Shown here: piece after piece, positions 35,974 through 47,262 of the stretch
Position numbering within the stretch: position 1 is the stretch's first letter
How the letters are laid out: each line of letters opens with the position of its first letter
Source: Cryptomeria japonica
Lineage: Eukaryota > Streptophyta > Pinopsida > Cupressales > Cupressaceae
DNA: 64,000 nt
Direction: 5' to 3'
NCBI RefSeq assembly: GCF_030272615.1
Contig: NC_081411.1
Coordinates: 185,364,449 to 185,428,448, forward strand
Position numbers and translations under genes: made by a program
Notes under the pieces: model-generated
The model's database searches: none
What the model was told of the DNA's origin: nothing
Seen by the model: only the letters and a program-made list of their open reading frames with translations

Positions 35974-38800
35974 AATCGCAACTGCCATCTATAATACCCA
36001 AGTTGTTTCGTTGATGCACAAAACTATCATTTCCCAATGGTTTGGTGAAGATATCAGCAAATTGGTCTTCTGACTTGCAATGTTCCAAAATTATTTCTCC
36101 ATTGTTGATCAGCTCCTTGATGAAGTGATACCTTATGTCTATATGCTTGCTCCTTTTGTGAAATACTGGATTTTTTGATAATGCTATAGCTGAGTTATTG
36201 CCACAATATATCTTTGTTGCACTTTCTTGTTCATACCTCAATTCTTTCAACATTCTTCTCATCCAAACGGCTTGACACGCTACCCCTGTAGCTACTACAT
36301 ACTCTGCTTCAGCTGATGAAAAAGTTACAATTGGTTGTTTCTTTGAAGCCCATGATACTACACCTAATCCAAAATGAAAAGCATATCCTGAAGTTCTCTT
36401 CCTATCATCTATGCTACCAGCACAATCACTATCCCTGTATCCTATCAGCTTGAAATCATTTGACATTGAGTAAAATATTCCATAATTCTTTGTTCCACTA
36501 ACATATTTCAAAATTCTTTTTCTAGCATTCCAATGTGTAACTTTTGGAGACTCCATGAACCTTGAAATGAGACTAACTCCAAACATTATATCAGGCCTTG
36601 TGGCTATTAGATACATGAGACTACCAACAAGTTTTTTATACAAAGTTGGATTTACATTAGCTCCTTTGTCATTTTTACTCAACTTCAAACCTATCACTAT
36701 TGGTGTTTGTGCTGATTTTCAATTCATCATATTAAACCTCTTCAAATTATCATTTGCATACTTAGATTGTGAAATGAAAATACCTTTATCATTTTGACTT
36801 ACTTCAATTCCAAGAAAATATCTCATTAACCCCAAATCAGTCATCTCAAATTCTTTCTTCATAGCTGATTTGAACATGCCAATTGAAAGATCACCAGTGA
36901 ATATCAAGTCATCAACATATAAACAAACAATTATGATCTCACCTTGCTCATTCATCTTGGTATACAATGTAGGCTCACTCCTGCACCTATTGAATCCATT
37001 TTGTAAAAGATAACTATCAATTCTACTATACCATGCTCTTGGGGCTTGTTTGAGTCCATAAAGGGCCTTCTTGAGCTTGTAAACCTTGTTTTCATGACCC
37101 AAAATCTCATATCCGGGTGGCTGGTCCACATAGACTTCTTCTTCTAAAATACAATTGAAGAAAGCTGATTTCACATCCATTTGATATACTGCCCACTTGT
37201 TTTGAGCTGCTATGACTAGTATTGTTCTCACGGTGTCTAAGCGGGCAACCGGTGCAACTATCTCATTGTAGTCTACCTCGAGTTGTTGTGAATAACCTTT
37301 TGCCACCAACCTTTCCTTGTATTTTTGCACATCTCCATTCGCATTCAATTTGGTTTTATAAACCCACTTCACTCCTAACACCTCTTTTCCTTGTAGAAGA
37401 CTAACTAACTCCCATGTTTCATTCTTTTCAATTGCTTCAATTTCTTCATCCATTGCTTGCACCCATTTTTGTTCCTTAATAGGTTCTTCAAAATGAATTG
37501 GATCATCTACATGCGAGTATAAAGCGAAAAGAGAAGTCTGGCCTACATTATTTTCACCTTCATTTTGTTCATAAATATCTGTTAAACTTCTGATTTTTTG
37601 TCTCCTCAAGCTTACTAATGTAGGATTGGACATGTCACTTGAATTTGTTGAATGTGGGCTTGATGGTCCAGCACCAAGACTGCCAATTGAAGATGGTGTT
37701 AATTGCACATTTGATGGAGTATTTGCTTGAGTGTGTGGGGCTGTCCTTACACTTGATGGTGTCATTTGTTGTCCACTTTGTTGACCTTGAATAGCTATAG
37801 GAGGAGTCACATTTGAATGAGTACTTGCTGATATAAAATCTTCATTTTCTTCTTGTGGTATGTTGGCTGCAATATTGATTGTTTTGTCCAAAGTTCCATC
37901 CCATGATTCATCTTCTACGAACTGCACATCTCTACTGATTATAACCTTTTTGTTGATTGGATTGTATAACTTGTATGCCTTTGACTCATCACTATATCCC
38001 ACAAATATTCATTTTTCTCCTTTGTTGTCCAACTTTCTTCTCAACTCATTTGGCACATGTGCATATGCCACACATCCAAATACTCTCATATGAGAAACAT
38101 TATGTTTTCTTCCACTCCATGCTTCTTCCAGAATCATATTGATAACACTTTTAGTAGGAGATCTATTAATTATATATGCTGCACATGCTACTGCTTCAGC
38201 CCAATGCTCATTTGACAAATGTTTTGCCTTCAACATGCTTCTTCCCATTTCCATTATTGTTCTATTTTTCCTTTCAGCGACACCATTTTGTTGTGGGGTA
38301 TACCTTGCAGTAAATTGTTTATGGATTCCATGGTCTTTGCAAAATCTTATGAAGTCATTTGAGATATATTCACCTCCTCTATCTATTCTCAATGCTTTGA
38401 TGTAGTGCCCACTTTGTTTCTCAACAAGAACCTTGAATTGATGGAAAGAATGAAACACCTCATGCTTATGTTTTAGAAAGTAGACCCATATTTTTCTTGT
38501 GAAGTCATCAATGAATGTCAAGAAGTAGTAGCTCCCACCAATGGAAGGTGTTTGCATTGGTCCACACAAATCTGAATGAATAATCTCTAATGGTTTGTTT
38601 GCACAAATTGACTTTCCAACTGGAAATGATTCTCTATGTTGTTTACCCAAAATACATCCTTCACATATTCTATCTAGTTTTCTATTAGTGGCAACCCCAT
38701 CACCATTTTCTTCTTGTGCAATAAGTTTAAGTTTCCAAAGTTTAGATGCCCAAATCTTAGGTGCCATAACCAATTTTCATCTTTAATTTCAGCTTGATAA
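35972..38800 (-). pseudogene. Copia-B pol: integrase, reverse transcriptase, RNase H
   Basis: From 38800 the text ENWLWHLRFGHLNFG is the GAG-pre-integrase zinc region. A frameshift near 38690 precedes CEGCILGKQHRESFP. Integrase: HSDLCGPM, FIDDFTRKIWVYFLK, RIDRGGEY, and QQNGVAERKN, with D, D and E present. TGA at 38006-38008 stands where Cys or Trp is expected (GEK*IFVGYS). Reverse transcriptase (38002-36719): KWVYKTKLNANG, YQMDVKSAFFN, LYGLKQAPRAWYSRI, and LYVDDLIFTGD with the catalytic Asp pair near 36910. Another TGA stands at about 36716-36718. RNase H (36697-35972): YRDSDCAGSIDDRKRTSGYA, SSAEAEY, and ADIFTKPLGN. Confidence 0.92.
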
Positions 38801-38838
38801 ACTACTTGGAGAACTGCTGCAACTTTTCCTTCATGCAC

Positions 38839-40269
38839 TCATGGATTCATTGTGTTATATTCTTGAGAAAACTCTACTTTCAAATTTGGTTTTATCCTTA
38901 GGGGAAACATTCTATTGCTTGTCATTTGGACTTTTGCTATGAGCTGATTGCTTGGAAATTTGTCTAAAATTGTGCATTCTTTGTTCTTGAAATAGACTCT
39001 ATACCTTTTTTGAATGAGCTGCCCTATACTCATTAAGTTATGTTTCAGTCCAGGAACAAAATAGACATCTGAAATATACTTTTTCTCCCCCATTTTGGTT
39101 AGAATGTTGACACTACCTTTACCCATAACTGAAACTTTATTGTCATTTCCCAATGTTACATCTGATTTTACACTCTCATCCAAACTAGAAAACATTTCCA
39201 AATTTCCAGTCATATGATTGTTACAACCCGAGTCTAAAAACCATATATCTTTCTCACTTTCTTGTGCAACATTATAAGCTATGAACATGTTGTCCTGAGT
39301 TTGATTTTCCTTGGTAAAATTTGCACTTTGTTGTCTAGAATCATATTGCTTCTTTCTACATTCATTTATGTAATGCCCAAATTTATTGCAATAATGACAT
39401 TGGACTGAGGATTTGTCATACCTTTGGCTTTGGGGCTGATTTTGAATTGATGTTTGATAGTTGCCTCTTCCACTTGAGCTTGATGGGTTGCTTCCTCTTC
39501 CACTTGAGTTTGACGGGTTGCCTCTTCCACCTCTATATGAATTTCTTCCTCTACCTCTGAAATTTGTTCTTCCCCTGCCTCTACCATTGCTGATTGAAAC
39601 TTGTGTCTTGAATGCATGCTCCAAATTTGAATTTGTTGACCTGCTTAGTCTATGCTCATGAGAAATGAGTGAAGCATGAAGCTCATCCACTGAAAAATGT
39701 GAGAGATTCTTTGTCTCTTCTATGGCCACCACAATAGATTCAAATCTTGTAGGCAAACTTCTCAAAACCTTTTCAACCACTTTTCTTTCTTGAAGGTTTT
39801 CACCATGAGATCTGATTTGGTTTACCAATCCAATGATTTGAGTGAAAAATGAGTCTATTGTATCTGATTCTTTCATGTAGATGGTCTCAAAATCCCTTCT
39901 TAACATTTGCAATTTAGCTATTTTTACCTTTTCCATTCCTTGATAGGTTGTTTGAAGAATGTCCCATGCTTGCTTGGACTTTGTTGCTGCTTGAATCCTT
40001 GGAAAAATGCTTTCATTCACTCCTTGAAAGATGAGGAAGAGGGCTTTTGAGTCTTTCTTTTTTTTTTTTTCCTTCAATAAGTCTTTCTCTACTTGAGTTA
40101 ATGCATTATATGCTATTGCATCTACTGGTTCTTGGTAGCCATTTTCAACAAACTCCCATAAATCCTATGCACAAAATAATGTCTTCATTGTGATTGCCCA
40201 ATAATCATAATTTTTCTCATTAAACTATGGGATCTGTGGATTTGTCAAACTTGTGCTTGGAGCTGCCAT
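38839..40269 (-). pseudogene. Copia-B gag and protease
   Basis: ATG at 40269 begins MAAPSTSLTNPQIP, followed by TAG (40225-40227) where copia gags have Gln. A second TAG (40165-40167) sits in CA*DLWEFVENGY, again a Gln position. Open from 40077 to 38839: capsid (AWDILQTTYQGMEKVKIAKL), a Gly/Arg/Ser-rich linker (GRGRGRTNFRGRGR) near residue 240, and a CHYCNKFGHYINEC zinc knuckle. The protease motif is WFLDSGCNNHMTG. The frame ends at TGA 38839-38841, after NTMNP. An A-run codes for a Lys stretch near 40062-40073. Confidence 0.92.
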
Positions 40270-40344
40270 TATAGACTGTGAAAAACCCTTCTATCTCTTG
40301 GAAAAAATTCCCCAGTCACTTCACCCAATAACCTTTAACCTTCA

Positions 40345-40356
40345 GCTCTGATACCA
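40345..40356 (-). other. Copia-B primer-binding site
   Basis: GCTCTGATACCA on the plus strand, the exact complement of the initiator-Met primer site TGGTATCAGAGC. Confidence 0.9.
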
Positions 40357-40357
40357 T

Positions 40358-40924
40358 TGCCGGAAAGAGAGGCAGAGGATATAGAAACAAAACAAATTAT
40401 AAATAGACTATAATAGAGACAAGATAGAAAAATGAGCTTTATAGCTATGAACACTTCATATATATTCATACATAAAAGATATACAATTTGATTTAAAACA
40501 GAGCTGCTACTCTTTCCAATCTAATGCATCAAAACAGCTCCCCAGTTCTGATTTTATGTTACTACAGCCACATCATCTACTCTGTATTTTTCATACTCTG
40601 TTTTTTTCTGTGTTGCTCTCCTAGCATTACCTCTTCTACAATACTTCTTACAAATTAACTTTTTGTATTAAAATAATACAGCTTCTAGACTCTTCTACAA
40701 ATTCTAGAAGAAGAAGAAGAAAACTAAATAGTAAATTCTATTTAGTTCAAGTCCATTTACTACTGTCTTGTATGTACATCAAAAAGATTGCAATCAATAT
40801 TTTTAATTCAAAAAGCTGTCATGTTTGGAGTAAGAAGGAAGGCATGAGCATGGTAAAGTTGAGTATATGGGATGGACAGTAGTCTACGGAAGAGTAGGTG
40901 GCCAGTTGAAGATTAATTTCAATA
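40358..40924 (-). repeat. Copia-B 5' LTR
   Basis: 567 bases, begins TGCCGGAAAGAG and ends TTTCAATA. The extra block at about 40666-40740 contains an imperfect hairpin (TTCTAGACTC...AATTCTAGAAG) and GAAGAAGAAG. Confidence 0.9.
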
Positions 40925-42100
40925 CATCCAAGATCATTGTCAAGTGACATTTTTTCTATAAAATAAATAGTTAAAATAAAGAAGTTGGTCTTATCATTAA
41001 ATTTGATATTGTTCAAGAATGGCTATTTTATCTTAGTTAAAGTGATACACAGCTCAACTAAAACAAGAACCTATACAGCTCTAATCTCTTATAAAGAAAA
41101 GAATAGAGAAACACATGAAGGATAAAACAACTAAAAGTTAAATTTTAGGAAAATAAAATAATATGTAAGGAATACAACACAAAACAATAATTAACTCCAC
41201 GGAAATAGAAATTAATCAAGTATAAAAATGGCTATTAAATTTTTTGAATATGTTAAATATCTATTATAATTATTTATAATATATAAGAGATAATGACCCT
41301 TTGTGCATTCTAAAGGCTGGATAGCTGTTTGCACACACACACACAAAAAGAAAATAAAATCGATTTAAAAAAGGCAAAAACATTAGAAGCTGGGACCCAC
41401 ATAGATTTAAAGAATGTACATTGAATATGGATCTAAAATTGATTTCTGAAATCATATGATATATTTGACAATATGCAGCTTATTTTCAAACTTCTTTTTA
41501 TTCCATAGCTTAGTGACAATTGTTATACAATAGCTACTCCACTAAAATAAAAAAGATTCTAAATTATCTTTTTCCCATATAAACACTCTAATTTAATTGA
41601 GAAAGTATAAATTACACATATTATAAGGCCTCCATTCCCATTGATTATTACAACGTATAAACAGTTTTGTCCCTGCAATGTCTTTTGGCGTATACTTGTT
41701 GGATGTGCTTCAAAGAGTACCTTCACTGTATCTAAATCGCCACTCTCGTAAGCTTTGAACAGAGCCGTTTATCCAGCCTTGTTGCAGACATCCACACCAC
41801 TTTCTTTTGATTCGAGTAGAATCTCTACAACTTTGGAGAAACCTCCCTTAGCAGCCAAATGCAACGCAATATTTCCTTGGGCATTTGTAGCTTCACAAGT
41901 TCACGATTAAATTGCAAGAGCTGTTGAATGAAAGGTAGATTTCCTGCACTAACAGCCAAATGGAGAAGAATATTTCCCCTTCTAGGTGTACTACTGTTGA
42001 GAGCTACTTCAAGTTGGGAACTTTTGATTACTGTTCCAAGACATATTGCAGCATTGTACACGCTGCGATCGAACCCTCCGCTGGGCTGTTGAATTGCCGT

Positions 42101-42470
42101 GGCAAATTTTTGCTATTGCTGCCTTCAACACCAGCTAGCCCATATCATTATTAGATCCCAAAGACGTCAATCAGAATACACGGTAAGGAGGAAAAAGTTG
42201 TTCTAATGCGGGGTGATTGGTATACTTCTATAGAAAGAGAGGAAGTGACAACGAGCATTCCACTGTAAAAGATGATGCGTGATACCATACTTTAATGGAA
42301 AAACAAGAATTATATTAAAGAAATTCTGTTTACCTAATATCGTGCGTTGATGACACAAAATTAAGCGCATATTACAGCTCCAAAGCATGCTGATGGAGAT
42401 GTTATTCTATTTTTAAAGTATTTTGACACTGCTGATAAGATTAGCTAGAAAGCATTGTACGATGCATCAT
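42101..42470 (-). promoter_or_regulatory. ANK1 5' flank, conserved with ANK2
   Basis: Aligns with 50266-50644 upstream of ANK2 (AACACCAGCTAGCCCATATCA, GGGGTGATTGGT, CTGATGGAGATGTTA, AGTATTTTGACACTGC, TGTACGATGC). The similarity stops near 42463. It probably holds the ancestral promoter, but I cannot assign a TATA box with confidence. Confidence 0.5.
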
Positions 42471-42999
42471 TTTGGTTGTTTAGTATAGAAGGTTTATGAT
42501 AAAAAAGTGGTTGTTTGTATATAAGGTTTATTTAAATAAAGGTTTTTAAAATATTAATTTAAAAATATAAAGTAAAAATAAGAAATTGAAGCATGCATAT
42601 TAGTTCATTGAGGTAGTGAAAGAGGATCTTTGGTATTCAAATTTCTTTTGAAAATTTATATAAACTAAGGATTTAAGGTCTCCCCGCATCTTGTGGCTCT
42701 TGTATAAGCAAATGAAGTAATAATAGAAGTCTGTAATTCCTAGTTTACATACTACTAAAGGCTTTGCCATGTAGAGACACAAACCAACCTTTCCATTTTT
42801 TAGATGATAGTAAGAAGCACATCCAACTAATAGATAAACTCTGCTAGCATGGTATAAGAGGCAAGATGATCTAAATATTCCTATTCAAAAGGACTCTTCA
42901 CAAAGTGCAAGATGCACTTCCTTAATGATTGAGAGGATCTCATAAGTCATGTAATTCTTGTGCACCAATATCAATCTAGGTTTGAATTTGTATGTAATT
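42471..42999. other. Intergenic, nothing recognised
   Basis: AT-rich, closed frames, no repeat ends seen. Confidence 0.45.
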
Positions 43000-43434
43000 A
43001 AGAGAGCTATCATTAATATTCTCAAAAGGTTTTTCTAGGTCTTTTTGAGTCCAAATAACCAAGTGGAAGTAGAAGAGTTTAATCCTTACTACTCATAGTA
43101 CTGCGAAGAGATGTTGAGAGAAATCAATCTAGAATCTATAGAGAAGGGAAGGAGTGTAATTATTAAAAGCAATATCAAATTTATATTATCAATACTTCCA
43201 TAGATGTATGTGAAGTTTGTGCAATATGAAATCATGAATAAAATTTTAAACAAACAAGATATACGAAAGTATCCAACCATTAACTAAAAATTTTTCTTGA
43301 CTACAGGATTTGTCAGCATTGTATTTTTAACCCTAGTGAGCACTCAAAATGGATTCCTAATGTAAACTCTCTCTACAAAACCTTTTGTTGTAGGAGCATC
43401 CAATTCCATAATCAATCCTATGCCACCAAAAATA
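43000..43434. repeat. Dispersed repeat, copy 1
   Basis: Colinear with 53670-54097: GCATTAATATTCTCA/TCATTAATATTCTCA, ATCTAGAATCTATAGAGAAG, AACCCTAGTGAGCACTCAAAA, GATGTAGGAGCATCCAA. The class is unknown. Confidence 0.7.
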
Positions 43435-43585
43435 GTAGTATGCAATGGTTTTAGCTCTCTTCATTTTTAGTTGGTGTTTCTTGGAAGTTTTTCTCATACA
43501 TACTTTCCTAGATAATTAATATAAGGTGCAATAAGTGTGAGATGGGTTACTATAATTTATCTTTAACTTTTTTACAAGTGTGACA

Positions 43586-44200
43586 TAATATTTTTTTTAT
43601 TAAGTGTAAAACAAGTTTAGAGGGGACCCGTAACCCCTTACAATAGGTTTTTATGGGACCCAAAACCTAGTATACAAGGAAAACACTACCAACAAATTAC
43701 ACAAAGACAACAAGAAGCCCAAACATAGCAAACATTGGGATCAAAACATTAGAAAATTATCTACACAAGAAAGAAGGTTCAAGCCATCACCTGTTCACCT
43801 TAAGAAGTACAATAACAATAGGTTTTGAACAAGTTCCAATAACCTTCAAAAAGCTCCAATTTCCTTCTAGATTCTCCACCTTAATATGAGCAAAAAGAAA
43901 GAAGACCAAATAATATGCGTCTTCAGCAACCATGTAGCCAAGAACATGAGAAAGGGCAGAAACAACATAGAACCTCTCCCATTAAAACTTTCTCCACCTC
44001 AATAGGATAGTTCAAAAATGAAGCTAGGTGGTGTGCAGAGCTACCACTAGACCCCACCACCCCATCAGCTCCATCGATGAGCCTTCACCAAGGAGGCATT
44101 TTTTAATGAGTATTTGAATCATGGCCACATGGTGAACACACCCTTACCCATAGGAACTAATAGAGGGGAGGGACATTTTTTCACCTTTGGGTCCTAATTG
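43586..44200 (-). mobile_element. Possible LINE 3' untranslated end
   Basis: Read on the minus strand, the segment ends GGGTCCCCTCTAAACTTG...CACTTAATAAAAAAAATA. A poly(A)-like tail follows a C/T-rich closing sequence as in plant L1 elements. No reverse transcriptase text is left and the 5' limit is arbitrary. Confidence 0.35.
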
Positions 44201-44533
44201 GTCATTTTCCTTCAAATCTTCATATATTGGACATTTGTGGTCCATTGCTAGCAAACAAGGTATCATAAAAAAGGTGGTTTGGTGTACTCTTTAGTGGTGC
44301 CATTTTTTGCATCATTTTGGTTGTTGATGCATTATTTTGCTTGTTAAAGCTATTTGTACATTTTGGGCTCCCGAAATCATATCCTTTGACTAGTTTCTCC
44401 ATTTCTCGCGATTCTTGTAGCGTTGCAAAGGTCTTTTAGGATACTTTCATTAGATCCATGTATATTTTCTAGATTTTTCCTAGGTGCAACTAATTCTTGA
44501 TTTTGTGTTTTGACACTCTAGTTAATTACTTAG

Positions 44534-45659
44534 TTGTTTTCGCATTTGGAAATATTTTGTTTGTGTGGTTTAGATTCATTTTTACAACATCATATGTATA
44601 TACAATATTTTTGTCCTTATGGATCAATTGAGAACCTTTTGTTAGCACTTCATTTTGTAGACACGTTAGATAAGTTCCACATCATGTATTTTATGGATTT
44701 TGCACAAATATTGTGCCATATTATTGTACTTGCATTCAATTATAAAGTGTCATTGGGGCTTGTGCAGTGCCATTATTATTTTCACATCACAACTTTATCA
44801 AGTGACTGTCCCTCCACAACAAATATGGAATCTTTGGAATTCTTGTCTCATGCATGTGTGTAATTTGGTGCACACCCTTTTCAAAGTTGTCAGTACTATC
44901 ATTCGGACACTTCAGATGTTGTATCATCTCTTGCATGCATTTCTTGGTGACACATAGATTCAATGGATCTGTCAAGCTTCTCCGTAGTCTGCATTATGGG
45001 GGGTATCATACTATTCATGCTCATGCTTCCTTGGCTATGCATGGAGTGAGTGGAGACACTTGCATTCTTTTTTGTGGAGGCAATCTTATATTCCTTAGTT
45101 GAACATGGTTCTTTAGACTAGTAAACCTATATTTTCAACTTGCAATAGTTGAGTAGTGATGGTGAGATCACGCATGCAACTTGCATTAGCTGAGTATGTT
45201 GTTGGGGTCACTCGTGTAAATTCATGTTCCATCTATATTTTCAATCGGATTGATAGATGTTATTGCATTTTTTGTCATTTGATTATTGTTTTAGTAGAGT
45301 TGATTGGGGCACTCATGCATATTGTTGATTTCTTGATCCTAATCATCATCCTTTTCAAAGGAAGCTTTTTATTTATAGCACTATATCAGTCTTCCACGGT
45401 TGTCTACAACCTCATTGTTCTTCAGTGACGTTTTTCATGTTTTTATTTTGGGGCATTCTTTTGGAGGCTTCTGAGTCCTTCATGTTTTCATTTTTAGAGA
45501 AGATTTTTCTCCCATGGGATTTCCCTCCTTTTCTTCATTTATGAGAGATTGTATTAGATTGTAGTTGTACATGGGTACTTGACATATATTTGTTGTTGGG
45601 ACCCATAATGCATCTCATATTGCATAGTTTTACTCCCTAAGTTTCACTTAAGGGGGAGT
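44534..45659 (+). mobile_element. 3' remnant of a copia element
   Basis: Assigned mainly because it ends in a polypurine tract (CACTTAAGGGGGAG, 45646-45659) directly before a clear LTR. Coding text is very eroded. HGVSGDTCILFCGGNLIFLS near 45040 may be a worn RNase H segment, and LAEYVVGVTRV near 45190 recalls the AEAEYxA motif. Confidence 0.45.
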
Positions 45660-45972
45660 GTTGGAGTAAATAGTGGTTTACATATTTACATTTACTTAAG
45701 TTTCACTTTGGATAGCCAACATTTAATATTTCTAGGTGTTTAGGTAAATTCTATATTATTTTATTACCTACATCTAGTATTTTGTGCTAGGTGGTTGTAC
45801 CTACCCTCACACCTTATTGGTGCTCCCACTTTTTCCTTTTCTTTATAAGAAAGGCTTATGTACATTACTTCTTACCTCAATACATTTTCTCATTTGGTGG
45901 AAGAGCATCTATATGTTGCTTCTCTCTTATGTTTTCACGTGTGTTTGTAGATTATCTCCTAGGGTTCTAACA
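45660..45972 (+). repeat. 3' LTR of the copia remnant
   Basis: TGTTGGAGTAAATAG...GGTTCTAACA, 313 bases, with a TTTATAAGAAAGG TATA-like box near 45842. It abuts the ANK2 3' flank. Confidence 0.7.
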
Positions 45973-47262
45973 ACTATTTTACAAAGGTACATTATTGAAG
46001 AATTGGGAAAAATAAGTAAGAACTTACTTCGGTTAATTGTGATTATCAAACTTTAATGCAATTAAAAAATAACCTAATTCATGGTAGATCGAAAGACATT
46101 CAAACTCAACAATATATTTTAAGAGAAAATATCCAATCAAGAGAGATTGACTTGATGTACTAATACACAAATGAGGGCATGTTTGGTGTATTTACAAAGC
46201 CTTAGGAAGAAATTAAATTTGTAATGTGTAAGGATATGCTAGATGTAATAGATAATCCGTGTCTTTGTGAAAAGATAGAGTATAAATGAATAGTTAGATT
46301 AAACATGTATAGAATAAGCCATGATAGTTAACTATAATATAACAAGAATCTTCAAGGTTTCCTAGTTAAATGATCAAATATCAAATAAGTTTCAACTAAC
46401 TTTCATATTTCATTGCATATTTAAAGATGTTTTATCTAAGTATGATGTACTTATTTGAAACTATATATTATAATCTTCATGCATTCAATAATAAGTGTTC
46501 CATATCAAAAAAATTGGTTGAAAAAGTGCCACAAAATAATATGACAATAAAACACTATTTCTTTGTTTTGAATGCAAAATTAAAACAAAATTTCTACAAA
46601 AATATAGAAACTAGCTTGATAGTGAAGTGAGCCAAATGCTTCCTACACAATAAAATTGTTTTATCTTATATACTTTAAAATACTTTTCCTAATTTTTCAT
46701 TCATTAAATTAAGGTTGCATACATAAATGACTTAAAAAATTCATTTAATTTTTTTTAATATTGTCTAAATCGTATAATTGTATCATCCAAAAAAATTATA
46801 ATATCTTGTATTTTTTAAAGAAATGGCTACATTTACCAATCTGCAAAATTGATATTAAAATCAATTAGATAGCTTGCTCTAAATTGAATTAGAAGTACAG
46901 ACTAAAAAAATGTAGTGGGGAATTGATAAATGATAGTTAGAACTTAGCATCTATATACAAGTTATGTCCCCAACAATTTGAGGACAATATTGCAGTGATC
47001 TCTTGAATGATCAACAAACAAACTTCCTTTTTTGCAATGATAGAGAATATTTTCACAATAATAAGCAAGCATTCAATTTATTAGACTTCAATACAAACAA
47101 AACTACATAAAAATAAGAAACTACAGTAGATTGCAGCTGGAAGCTTCAAAGTTCAAGTCTTCAGAACTCCAGAAAGAAACTTTAACGAACTTTCAAAAGC
47201 AGTTTCCTCAAACCTTAATCACCACAGCCAAGACATACAATAAAATGATTTGGAGATTGCAC
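45973..47262 (-). other. ANK2 3' flank, uninterrupted version
   Basis: AT-rich, non-coding. From about 46075 it is the intact counterpart of fragments at 12900-13203, 21046-21271 and 24200-24962 beside ANK1, which makes it the reference for dating the insertions there. Confidence 0.6.

Larger units (their letters stand above)
35473..40924 (-). mobile_element. Copia-B, nearly complete Ty1/copia element
   Basis: Target-site duplication CATCC at 35468-35472 and 40925-40929. ANK2 carries the site once, at about 49286 (ACATCCAAAATC). LTRs differ at only about 15 positions by eye plus one indel of about 75 bases, so this is younger than Copia-A. It lies at the intron 1 acceptor of ANK1, same strand. 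The coding region keeps one frame apart from one frameshift and about five stops. Confidence 0.95.
24963..42100 (-). pseudogene. ANK1: ankyrin-repeat/PGG membrane protein pseudogene, split by two copia elements
   Basis: Family members (ACD6/ITN1-like) combine cytosolic ankyrin repeats with a C-terminal PGG domain of four membrane helices. They act in immunity and stress signalling. Exon 1 (42100 to about 41640): the start codon is ACG where ANK2 has ATG, a frameshift follows ELV near 41890, and TAA replaces Glu near 41770. The intron 1 acceptor, AG in ANK2, reads AT (near 35455) beside the Copia-B insertion. Exon 2 (35454-34792) has stops near 35400 and 35158. Exon 3 (33601-32876, resuming at 25109-24963) stays open across Copia-A, from MESLLNIQG to ECGSTKTI and stop. 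The PGG motif reads IPSGF. The unsplit gene would be close to ANK2 in length. Confidence 0.9.

Noticed and set aside
44534-45428. Several 80-110 codon plus-strand frames considered as a gene.
   Set aside because: Composition is Cys/His/Phe-rich as in chance frames, they overlap in different phases, and the segment ends in a polypurine tract plus LTR, so a worn copia interior is likelier.
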